This document shows positions 8,753 through 15,580 of a stretch of 38,755 bases of DNA, one piece after another (positions within the stretch are counted from its first letter, which is position 1; each line of letters opens with the position of its first letter). A program made the position numbers and the translations under genes. The notes below the pieces were generated by a model, which saw only the letters and a list, made by a program, of their open reading frames with translations, had not been told where the DNA came from and made no database searches. The DNA lies in NCBI GenBank assembly GCA_027490305.1, contig JAIXYI010000034.1, forward strand, positions 1 to 38,755, written 5' to 3'. This DNA is from Flavobacteriaceae bacterium (GTDB lineage: Bacteria; Bacteroidota; Bacteroidia; Flavobacteriales; Flavobacteriaceae).

Positions 8753-9505
8753 TCAGCGCTTCTCCGTAAGATACTTCCAATAGCGTTTCGGCACGTGCCG
8801 GATGTGGAGCTTGAGGTTGCGTCGAGCGGGGATGTTGGTGCTTTTAAAATAATCCTTCCACATCAGGCCAAACAGGTCTTCTTTGTCGGAAAGCACCTCG
8901 GAAGTGGGACTGACCTCGGGCGCTTCCTCAAAAGTCACTTGCGTCACCGTTTCCAGATCGTAGTAAAGTCCGTACTTCCGTCGGATGTCGTAAATAATCC
9001 ATTTCTGGTCGGCGTAGCGATCGCGGAAAAAGGTGGCGATCAATGGCAGGACATTGAAATCGGGTTCAACGGGCGCATAAAATGTCCCTTCCGCGGTCTC
9101 CTGAAACCGTATAAAGGCTTTCATACGGTGGCGTTCGCGCGATACCATCTGTGCCCACTGCTGCACGGCCCGAACTGACTCGTTCCCGAAGTTGGCCGAC
9201 GCCCCTTCAGCATGGTCAAAAATGTAGCACGCAAAATCAAAAAGTTGCTGGTAGGCGACGGGCGATTCCGATAAAAACGCATAGTGCATCCGTTGGAGCC
9301 AGGCCGTATCGAGTTTTTTCCGCAGTCCTTCCCACACCCGCGTCGCCTTTGCCTCGTCAGTTACCACCTCGTGTTCCGATCCGAGCAGCGTGGATTCAAA
9401 CACCGCTTTTGGTACCACGCAAACAGGGCCGGGCCGCAACTGGTAAAAATCGAAAAGAGCGGTCATCAGGCCGTCGAAAGAGCCGTCGCACACGAACGTC
9501 GTCAT
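8753..9505 (-). CDS. DUF4130/TIGR03915-type DNA metabolism protein
   Basis: This 250-aa protein resembles the family defined by co-occurrence with a radical SAM protein (TIGR03915, DUF4130). The hallmark start FVCDGSFDGLMTALFDFYQ is present, and the middle contains the conserved stretch DRYADQKWIIYDIRRKYGLYYD. The family's biochemical role is not established. It is placed in DNA modification or repair because the pair often lies next to, or is fused with, uracil-DNA glycosylase-like proteins. Its ATG overlaps the stop of the radical SAM gene by 4 bp (ATGA), so the two are translated together. No uracil-DNA glycosylase gene is in this window. No catalytic residues can be named from sequence alone. 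Confidence 0.85.
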   Translation of the reverse strand: MTTFVCDGSFDGLMTALFDFYQLRPGPVCVVPKAVFESTLLGSEHEVVTDEAKATRVWEGLRKKLDTAWLQRMHYAFLSESPVAYQQLFDFACYIFDHAEGASANFGNESVRAVQQWAQMVSRERHRMKAFIRFQETAEGTFYAPVEPDFNVLPLIATFFRDRYADQKWIIYDIRRKYGLYYDLETVTQVTFEEAPEVSPTSEVLSDKEDLFGLMWKDYFKSTNIPARRNLKLHIRHVPKRYWKYLTEKR

Positions 9506-10761
9506 CCGAAAAGCGAGAGTTGGTTTTGCGACACCTTAAGGTATTTGCTCTGGCTTTCCGTCAAAATTTCATATTTGATGCGAAATGCCTCGGGTTCGGT
9601 GAGTTGCATGACGCTGTCGGCGCAGCGGATGAAATGTTTGGCGCGGTTCCAGGCGATGCCCAGTTTTCGAAGTTGGTCCGACCGCAACCGCCCGAACTTT
9701 CGGGCCATGACGATTTTGTTGGCTGAACCGACGCCCACGCCCGGAATACGCAGGATCATCCGGTAGTCGGCTGTATTTACATCCACCGGAAACTGGTCGA
9801 GGTTGCGCAGCGCCCAACTCAATTTCGGGTCGATGTCGACATCCAGATGCGGATTCGCCGGATTCAACAATTCTTTTACATCAAACCCATAAAACCGCAT
9901 CAGCCAATCGGTCTGATACAGGCGGTTTTCCCGAAGCAACGGCGGTTGGGTGCCGATGACCGGCATGCGCGTGTCATGGCTAATGGGAATGTAACCGGAG
10001 TAATATACCCGTTTCAGGTCGAAATTGCGGTAGTATTGGTCGGCGCTATACATGATTTCCATATCGCTTTCAGGCGTAGCGCCGATGACCATTTGCGTAC
10101 TTTGCCCGGCCGGCACGAACTTGGGCGTACTACGGATGACTTTCCTTTCGTCCTGCAACCGTTCGATGCTACCGCGGATAAAACCGAGTGGCTTCTTGAC
10201 TTCCTCATGTGATTTATCAGGAGCCAGGAGTTTAAGTCCGGCCTCTGTAGGCATTTCGAGGTTGATGCTCATCCGGTCGGCATAAAGGCCTGCTTCCGTC
10301 AACAACTCTTCGCTTGCGCCGGGGATGGTTTTAAGATGGATATAGCCATTAAACCGGTGCTCCAACCGCAATTTCTTGACGATCCGAACCAGCCGTTCCA
10401 TCGTGTAATCGGCATTTTTGAAGATACCCGAACTCAGGAAGAGTCCTTCGATGTAATTCCGACGGTAAAACCCCATCGTCAGTTCGACGACCTCTTCTAC
10501 GGTGAAGGCCGCTCGTTTGACATCATTGCTTTTGCGCGATACACAAAACGCGCAGTCGTAGATGCAGTGGTTCGTCAATAGGATTTTCAGCAGCGACACG
10601 CAGCGTCCGTCTTCCGTATAGGTATGGCAAATCCCGGCACCGTTCGCATCCCCAAGTCCTTTATTGGTGTTGCGACGGTTGCTGCCACTTGACGAACACG
10701 AGACGTCGTATTTGGCGGCATCGGCGAGAATGTTCAGTTTTTCACGAAGACGGTCTGACAT
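9502..10761 (-). CDS. Putative DNA modification/repair radical SAM protein (TIGR03916 type)
   Basis: This is a radical SAM enzyme of 419 aa from the ATG at 10761. An ATG four codons upstream (10773) is the alternative. The cluster-binding motif is CIYDCAFC, that is CX3CX2C, at about residues 66-73. The C-terminal third carries a helix-hairpin-helix DNA-binding motif (LRIPGVGVGSANKIVMARKF, about 342-361), which makes a nucleic acid substrate likely. An extra Cys-rich N-terminal segment (VSCSSSGSN) is typical of this subfamily. It forms an operon with the DUF4130-type gene through a 4-bp overlap. The reaction is unknown. A short palindrome at 10770-10785 lies 8 nt upstream of the start. Confidence 0.88.
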   Translation of the reverse strand: MSDRLREKLNILADAAKYDVSCSSSGSNRRNTNKGLGDANGAGICHTYTEDGRCVSLLKILLTNHCIYDCAFCVSRKSNDVKRAAFTVEEVVELTMGFYRRNYIEGLFLSSGIFKNADYTMERLVRIVKKLRLEHRFNGYIHLKTIPGASEELLTEAGLYADRMSINLEMPTEAGLKLLAPDKSHEEVKKPLGFIRGSIERLQDERKVIRSTPKFVPAGQSTQMVIGATPESDMEIMYSADQYYRNFDLKRVYYSGYIPISHDTRMPVIGTQPPLLRENRLYQTDWLMRFYGFDVKELLNPANPHLDVDIDPKLSWALRNLDQFPVDVNTADYRMILRIPGVGVGSANKIVMARKFGRLRSDQLRKLGIAWNRAKHFIRCADSVMQLTEPEAFRIKYEILTESQSKYLKVSQNQLSLFG

Positions 10762-10769
10762 TAATAGGA

Positions 10770-10785
10770 ACAATTATCAAATTGT
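10770..10785 (-). promoter_or_regulatory. Palindrome before the radical SAM operon
   Basis: The arms ACAATT and AATTGT flank ATCA, a perfect 6-4-6 inverted repeat 8 nt upstream of the ATG at 10761. It is AT-rich, so chance is possible. The rest of the 240-bp divergent region to 11001 shows no convincing TAnnTTTG box. Confidence 0.25.
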
Positions 10786-11000
10786 AATATAGGATAAAGC
10801 CTCTTACACAACCGTTAAATTGACGGGTGCAGCACTATTTAATATAGGCTTCAATCCTGCCGTGAGGAGCGCGCGATGCAGGCACTGGTTGATACGGTTT
10901 AAAAGATGTAACGAATTGTAAATAGGGTAGTCTCATAAAGTTACGTAATTTCGCCTCGGGATTTCCGGGTTCGGAGACGTTTAACACCAAGTATAACAGC

Positions 11001-13022
11001 ATGATTAAAAAGAACATCGCCATCGCAGCAGCCGCGGCCTTGGTGCTCGCTTCCTGCGGGAAAGACGAAAAACTAAAGTCGGGCGTACTGCTCGCCAACA
11101 TGGACACGCTGGTGAAACCCGGCGACGATTTCGACGCCTATGTTAATGGCGGGTGGGTAAAGAAAAACAAGATTCCGGCCGACAAGGCTGCGTATGGCGT
11201 ATTCGAAATGCTCGACGATAAAGCCCAGGAAAACGTCAAGGCCATCATCGAAGAAGCGGCAAAAGGCGACTTCGCAGACGGTTCGAACGAACAGAAAATC
11301 GGTGACTTCTACGCTTCCTTCCTCGATGTAAAAGGACGTGATGCCAAAGGACTTACGCCGTTGCAACCGGAACTTGCCAAAATCGACGCGATTAAAACCT
11401 ATGACGACCTGGCCGCCTATTTCGGCGCTGCCAACGCGACCGGATTCGGTACGCCGATAGGCCTGGGTATAATTGGCGATTTCAAGGATCCGACGAAGAA
11501 TATGTTGTATGTATGGCAGGGCGGACTTGGTCTTCCGGAACGCGAATATTATATCGCCACGGATGCGAAGTCGGTGGAACTGCGCAACAAGTACGTCGCC
11601 CACATCACCCGCATGATGCAACTGGCCGGATGGACGGGCGGAGAAGACGCCGCGAAAAAGATACTCGCATTCGAGACATCATTGGCGCAACAGCACATGA
11701 AGAAAGAGGAAACCCGGCAAACAACGCTCTTGTATAATAAGTTTAAGATGGCCGACCTGAAGACCTTGTCGCCTACTTTTAACTGGTCGTTGTATTTGAA
11801 AAGCGCCGGTGTGACCAATGCCACCGACATCACCGTCTGCCAGGTAAACTATGTAAAGGCACTGGACGGTATCGTTGCGAAGACACCGATTGACGTGTGG
11901 AAATCATGGCTGAAATGGAGTGCCCTGCACGCGGCTTCGGGCTCGTTGACGTCGGCCCTCGACAAAGAAGACTTCGATTTCTACGATAAAACACTTTATG
12001 GCATCACCGAACAGAAACCAATGTGGCGCCGCGCGGTAGATGCGGTGAACGGCTCACTGGGTGAAATTGTCGGGCAGGTATATGTGAAGAAACACTTCTC
12101 ACCGGAAGCCAAAGACCAGGTGAAAGACCTGGTTGACAACCTGCTGAAGGCCTACAAAAGCAGCATCCAGAATCTTGATTGGATGACGCCTGCGACCAAG
12201 AAAGAGGCGCTTGATAAACTGTCCAAAATCACGGTCAAGATTGGCTATCCCGACAAATGGCGCGATTATGCCAAACTGGACGTGAAGAAAGACGACTACT
12301 TCGGCAACCAGATGCGTTCGTCGGCTTTTGAATACCAACGACAACTTGAGAAACTGGGCAAACCGGTCGATAAAAGCGAGTGGACGATGAATCCGCAGAC
12401 CATCAATGCATACTACAACCCGCTGTGGAATGAAATTGTGTTCCCGGCGGCCATCCTGCAACCGCCTTTCTTCGATGCCGAGGCAGATCCGGCGGTAAAT
12501 TATGGTAGTATCGGTGCGGTGATCGGACACGAGATTGGGCACGGTTTTGACGACCAGGGCAGCGGTTTCGATGGCGATGGCGTGATGCGCGACTGGTGGA
12601 CGAAAGAAGACCGGGCGGCGTTCCAGAAAAAAACGGCAGCCCTGATTGGGCAATACGATGCCTTTAAGGTATTCCCCGACCTGAACGTAAATGGTACTTA
12701 CACACAAGGTGAGAATATCGGTGACCTTGGTGGCTGCGGTATTGCGTATAAGGCGTATCAAATGAGCCTCAACGGAAAAACAGCCCCAAAAATCGACGGC
12801 TTCTCAGGCGACCAGCGCTTTTTCATCGGCTATGCCCAAAGCTGGCTGAGCAAAATGCGCGACGAGTACCTTAGAACCTTGGTAGCCACCAACCCCCACT
12901 CGCCTGACCACTTCCGGGTGATTGGCATTCTTCGGAACATTCCGGAGTGGTACACTGCTTTCAACGTGAAGCCCGGCGATAAAATGTACCTCGCACCGGA
13001 ACAACGCGTCAAGATTTGGTAA
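11001..13022 (+). CDS. M13 family zinc metallopeptidase lipoprotein (PepO/neprilysin-like)
   Basis: This is a 673-aa endopeptidase of the neprilysin clan, the full usual length. The signal peptide ends in lipobox LASC (Cys19), so it is membrane-anchored on the periplasmic or surface side. The N-terminal M13_N domain spans about 35-410. The catalytic domain has the substrate-binding NAYYNP (about 467-472), zinc motif HEIGH (His510, Glu511, His514) followed by GFDDQG, and the third ligand in GENIGDLGG (Glu571, with Asp575). The C-terminus ends VKIW. All catalytic residues are present. Predicted substrates are peptides below about 40 residues, as known for the family. It is monocistronic, with a terminator 27 nt downstream. 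Confidence 0.96.
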   Translation: MIKKNIAIAAAAALVLASCGKDEKLKSGVLLANMDTLVKPGDDFDAYVNGGWVKKNKIPADKAAYGVFEMLDDKAQENVKAIIEEAAKGDFADGSNEQKIGDFYASFLDVKGRDAKGLTPLQPELAKIDAIKTYDDLAAYFGAANATGFGTPIGLGIIGDFKDPTKNMLYVWQGGLGLPEREYYIATDAKSVELRNKYVAHITRMMQLAGWTGGEDAAKKILAFETSLAQQHMKKEETRQTTLLYNKFKMADLKTLSPTFNWSLYLKSAGVTNATDITVCQVNYVKALDGIVAKTPIDVWKSWLKWSALHAASGSLTSALDKEDFDFYDKTLYGITEQKPMWRRAVDAVNGSLGEIVGQVYVKKHFSPEAKDQVKDLVDNLLKAYKSSIQNLDWMTPATKKEALDKLSKITVKIGYPDKWRDYAKLDVKKDDYFGNQMRSSAFEYQRQLEKLGKPVDKSEWTMNPQTINAYYNPLWNEIVFPAAILQPPFFDAEADPAVNYGSIGAVIGHEIGHGFDDQGSGFDGDGVMRDWWTKEDRAAFQKKTAALIGQYDAFKVFPDLNVNGTYTQGENIGDLGGCGIAYKAYQMSLNGKTAPKIDGFSGDQRFFIGYAQSWLSKMRDEYLRTLVATNPHSPDHFRVIGILRNIPEWYTAFNVKPGDKMYLAPEQRVKIW

Positions 13023-13049
13023 AACATGGTTTTCTTATAATGCGAAAGA

Positions 13050-13072
13050 GCCCTCACTATGAGGGCTTTTTC
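13050..13072 (+). terminator. Terminator after the M13 peptidase gene
   Basis: AGCCCTCA-CTA-TGAGGGCT is a perfect 8-bp stem followed by T5. It lies 27 nt beyond the stop codon. Confidence 0.9.
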
Positions 13073-13096
13073 GATTTAAGTCGTAACTTGAAGGAA

Positions 13097-13159
13097 GGTT
13101 CGGGGTTCGGGGTTCGGGGTTCTTGGTTCTTGGTTCTTGGCTCCTTGCTCCCTGCTCCT
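13097..13159. repeat. Nine tandem heptamer units
   Basis: The units are GGTTCGG three times, GGTTCTT three times, then GGCTCCT, TGCTCCC and TGCTCCT, with no gaps. The array sits between the M13 terminator and the ATG at 13182. Spurious frames across it read as Pro-Glu-Arg-Thr-type repeats. The two homogeneous blocks of three suggest slippage of two sequence variants. Confidence 0.9.
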
Positions 13160-13181
13160 CACCTCTCACTCCTTCATTTCC

Positions 13182-13478
13182 ATGTCCCACTTCCAACCCC
13201 TTCTCGACCTCCTTCTCCAGGAAGGTTTTCACCTACCCGCCTCCACTACCGGCGGAAAACCGTTGGCGTATAGTTTTACGCCCTACTCTCTGAATAACCG
13301 ATTGAGTTTTCGGTTCGAGCATCTCGATGATTTTATCGACTTCCTTGAAACCTCCGGACCGGCGTTGTCAGTTGACGAAAAAGACACATTGCGGGCGAGT
13401 CTTTTAAAAGCTGGACTGGATTCCGACTCCTTTTTCTACGTTAACTTCTTCGAGAAGGGAAAAGAGCAGGATATGTAA
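13182..13478 (+). CDS. Hypothetical 98-aa protein
   Basis: There is no family I can name. The ATG at 13182 is preferred over an in-frame one at 13137, because the latter would translate the heptamer repeat tail. The protein is soluble, with no signal peptide, aromatic-rich (YSFTPYSLNNRLSFRFEHLDD) and acidic, and ends GKEQDM. The pattern of short beta strands followed by helices (DDFIDFLETSG, DEKDTLRASLLKAG) suggests a small alpha/beta fold. Codon use matches the neighbours. It starts only 22 nt after the heptamer array, so expression could depend on array length. Confidence is limited by the short length. Confidence 0.6.
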   Translation: MSHFQPLLDLLLQEGFHLPASTTGGKPLAYSFTPYSLNNRLSFRFEHLDDFIDFLETSGPALSVDEKDTLRASLLKAGLDSDSFFYVNFFEKGKEQDM

Positions 13479-13515
13479 AAAAGACCCTCGTCTAAGGAGC
13501 TTTGTACCCAGAACC

Positions 13516-13541
13516 GGGCTCACCTTTGCAGGTTTGAGCCC
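13516..13541 (+). terminator. Hairpin after the 98-aa gene
   Basis: GGGCTCACCT and AGGTTTGAGCCC pair around TTGC with a bulge. No T-tract follows, so it may be a weak terminator or an mRNA 3'-end structure only. Confidence 0.35.
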
Positions 13542-13570
13542 TGCTTACATTCGTGCCTCGACTGTAGTAC

Positions 13571-13600
13571 AAATAATAAAAGGCCCCCGAAGGGACCTTT
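13571..13600 (-). terminator. Terminator of the duplicated-domain lipoprotein gene
   Basis: On the minus strand AAAGGTCCC-TTCG-GGGGCCTTT forms a 9-bp stem with one G-U pair and a stable UUCG-type loop, followed by TATTATTTG. Confidence 0.85.
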
Positions 13601-13630
13601 CACTAACATAGCAATTTTAAGGGGATCTTT

Positions 13631-14623
13631 TTAGTTAGCCGGGCCTGATCGCTCGAATTCCAACGTAGCATTTCCGGTGAGGGTTGACCACAACTGGGTT
13701 GAAGTGCTATAAGATGGATACTCGGCATTGTCCCATGAGCCGGTGATTTTACCGTTTGACCCGATCTGGAAACGTCCGTTGATACTGCCGTTCGTGCTTC
13801 TCGTGAAAATTTCGTCACCGATGCGGGTGTAATTTCCGGTAGTAGTGGTCGTTTCACAATCCAATGACAGGGTGGCCATGTTCAACACACTATACGAATA
13901 ATTACGTTCGTAGGTACCGTCAGCACGGAACTTGATGGTAGAATTTCCGTAACAATTGGTCTCATTAGCCAGGTTGGTCGAACTGTCTCCGTCAAGGTCA
14001 AGGTCTTGCGCCTGTCCTACGACAAAAGCGGTTAGGTCAAAGTTACTGAAGACACCGGCATTCGTGTTGGTGTTGTTGTCATCGTCCTGTCCGTTTCCAT
14101 TGTCGTCGTCATCCGTATATTTTTCAAATGTCAACTGCACGTTTCCGGTGAGGTTGGCCCAAAGGCGCGACACGCTGTTCCATCCCACATACTGCCCGTT
14201 GCTTTCCGTGCGGGTAAGGGTGTGCGAACTGGAATTGAATGAATACGTCGCCGTTACGTTAGCGGAAGACGTCGTGGTTACCTGGTTGCCGTTTTGCGCC
14301 CAGGTACCGGATGTGATGCTGGTATCACAATCGATTTCCGTTCCCGCATTGGAACTGGTCGTGCGCGACATACCTTCTTCATAGGTGCCGTCACTGTGGA
14401 AACTGATCCATGAATCGTTGTAGCAGTTCCCTTCCAGCACGAGGTTGGTTGAACTGTCGCCGTCGTTATCATAGTCCTGGGCCTGGCCCGTTGTAGCAGA
14501 GGTCAGTTCATAAGTACCGGTAAGGTCGGCGCTGACGTTGTTTCCGCCGTCGTCGTCACTTGAACACGAACTGAAGGCTACGCATCCTGCTGCAGCCAAT
14601 AAGTAAGAATGGAATTTTTTCAT
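13631..14623 (-). CDS. Lipoprotein with two lipocalin-like repeats
   Basis: This is a 330-aa lipoprotein from the ATG at 14623, which begins a signal peptide ending FSSC (lipobox Cys). An upstream ATG at 14671 would spoil it. The mature protein consists of two copies of a domain of about 130 residues joined by an Asp/Asn/Thr linker (DDDDNGNGQDDDNN). Each copy begins with GQAQD and a calcium-loop-like DxDxDGDSSTN, then NCY, then a strand ending DGTYE, then a conserved Cys (CDT / CET) that could bond to the first. The pattern matches the lipocalin-like domains common in flavobacterial lipoproteins. No enzyme motif is seen. Surface or outer-membrane location is inferred, and the ligand is unknown. 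A -7 box lies 30 nt upstream. Confidence 0.8.
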   Translation of the reverse strand: MKKFHSYLLAAAGCVAFSSCSSDDDGGNNVSADLTGTYELTSATTGQAQDYDNDGDSSTNLVLEGNCYNDSWISFHSDGTYEEGMSRTTSSNAGTEIDCDTSITSGTWAQNGNQVTTTSSANVTATYSFNSSSHTLTRTESNGQYVGWNSVSRLWANLTGNVQLTFEKYTDDDDNGNGQDDDNNTNTNAGVFSNFDLTAFVVGQAQDLDLDGDSSTNLANETNCYGNSTIKFRADGTYERNYSYSVLNMATLSLDCETTTTTGNYTRIGDEIFTRSTNGSINGRFQIGSNGKITGSWDNAEYPSYSTSTQLWSTLTGNATLEFERSGPAN

Positions 14624-14653
14624 GGTAATGATCTTTATCGAATTAGTATAGAC

Positions 14654-14661
14654 CAAAATTA
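14654..14661 (-). promoter_or_regulatory. -7 box of the duplicated-domain lipoprotein gene
   Basis: TAATTTTG on the minus strand fits TAnnTTTG and ends 30 nt before the ATG at 14623. No -33 match was seen. Confidence 0.5.
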
Positions 14662-14671
14662 GCGTCACCAT

Positions 14672-15041
14672 GACGCGGACCTTTTACACGATTTGGAGAA
14701 AGTATTGCAGGCGGAACGCGGGCCAAATAGCGTTGCACTTATCGGCGCGTGACGCGCGTTAACGAACCCAACCACCGCACCTACCCCTTTTTTTCCGCGT
14801 GTGCGCGTGCCTCTAATACCTTTATGAAATCGCGGCGCCTGATCGCTGCTGCGACACCCGTTGAGGGATAGTTTTGAAGGTTATTAGATGTGGGGAAGCG
14901 GCTTATGGGCCGCTTTTCTTTTGGTGTGATGCGAAGCGGATACGATGTGGCAGTAGTGGTGAAGATCCGTTTAAGCTAAGAGTCTACACCCGAATGGCAG
15001 CAGACGCTTTGCGGACGTAATGGAGCGCAGGTGGATACGCA
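14672..15041. other. Intergenic region with an orphan terminator and possible short transcript
   Basis: This 370-bp stretch has no gene on the order of its neighbours. It holds a CpG-rich palindrome GCGCGT-G-ACGCGC (14745-14757) and a TACCTTTA box (14817-14824, one mismatch to TAnnTTTG). A 15-codon frame from ATG 14824 reads MKSRRLIAAATPVEG. A + strand terminator follows at 14896. Together they could define a transcript of about 90 nt. No known RNA family was recognised. Confidence 0.3.
14896..14922 (+). terminator. Orphan + strand terminator
   Basis: AAGCGGC-TTATGG-GCCGCTT is followed by TTCTTTT. There is no annotated + strand gene upstream for over 1.4 kb, so it most likely ends a small RNA or micro-ORF transcript. 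Confidence 0.6.
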
Positions 15042-15425
15042 TCAAAACGCCTCCTCTCCGTAGGTGCTGCGCAATAGTTGCCGGAGATCCGAAATAGAGT
15101 TGGGTTTGAGATGGTAGGAGACGCCGTAACGATCAAGCAACTCACCGAAAAAGGGCGGTACTTCGGTTCCGGAAAGCAAATGCAGATAGATGCCTGACAA
15201 GTCGATTTCGTCAGACAGCACCCGAAGAAACTGGGTCGCCGTCATGCCGGGCACCCAAAAGTCGAAGTAGATCCGATGGGGGCGTGACGTCCGGATTGCA
15301 TCGAGTGCGTCTTGAAAGGATTCAAAACTCATTACAGTGACCGATACGTCATCCTGCGTCGCATCCCGAAAAAATCGCCGGTCATCCTCATCGTCATCTA
15401 TGTGAAAGAGCAACTGTCGTCCCAT
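15042..15425 (-). CDS. Single-domain response regulator (CheY-like receiver)
   Basis: This is a 127-aa stand-alone receiver domain. Acidic pocket residues lie in FHIDDDEDD (10-15), the phospho-acceptor is Asp55 in YFDFWVPGM, the switch Ser is Ser85 in LLSGTE, and Lys107 is in HLKPNS, so all catalytic positions are filled. There is no output domain, so it probably acts by binding a partner or in a phosphorelay. It diverges from the TPR/HTH regulator gene across a 155-bp spacer that contains a GTCTAC direct repeat. A possible -7 box (TACTTTTA on the minus strand, 15458-15465, one mismatch) lies 32 nt upstream of the ATG. The histidine kinase partner is unknown. Confidence 0.92.
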   Translation of the reverse strand: MGRQLLFHIDDDEDDRRFFRDATQDDVSVTVMSFESFQDALDAIRTSRPHRIYFDFWVPGMTATQFLRVLSDEIDLSGIYLHLLSGTEVPPFFGELLDRYGVSYHLKPNSISDLRQLLRSTYGEEAF

Positions 15426-15508
15426 CTTCTTATCATTTTGATTTTCTTTGTTTTATTTAAAAGTACGTGTTGTATCCGTTAGCAAGTAATAAAGAAAACC
15501 TAAATGAC

Positions 15509-15525
15509 GTCTACCTTTTGTCTAC
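15509..15525. promoter_or_regulatory. GTCTAC direct-repeat element A
   Basis: GTCTACCTTTTGTCTAC consists of two identical hexamers starting 11 bp apart, which is one helical turn. It lies 55 bp upstream of the TPR/HTH start codon and 83 bp upstream of the divergent response regulator start. It shares 15 of 17 bases with element B upstream of the cargo gene. Confidence 0.6.
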
Positions 15526-15559
15526 GGCGATACGATCCGGGAATGAGCGAGCATTGGGT

Positions 15560-15567
15560 TATTTTTT
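15560..15567 (+). promoter_or_regulatory. Possible -7 box of the TPR/HTH regulator gene
   Basis: TATTTTTT differs from TAnnTTTG only at the last base. It starts 35 bp after element A, almost the same distance as at the cargo gene (33 bp), and ends 13 nt before the ATG at 15581. Confidence 0.35.
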
Positions 15568-15580
15568 AGAACTTGCCCAC

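Noticed and set aside
12099..12761. 220-codon open frame antisense to the M13 peptidase
   Set aside because: It overlaps the catalytic region of a clear enzyme gene and shows no domain, signal or promoter.
13097..13159. CRISPR-like array
   Set aside because: The units are seven bases, contiguous and without spacers.
13016..13273. Open frames rich in Pro-Glu-Arg-Thr or Gly-Phe-Gly across the heptamers
   Set aside because: They are translations of the heptamer repeat and run through the M13 terminator.
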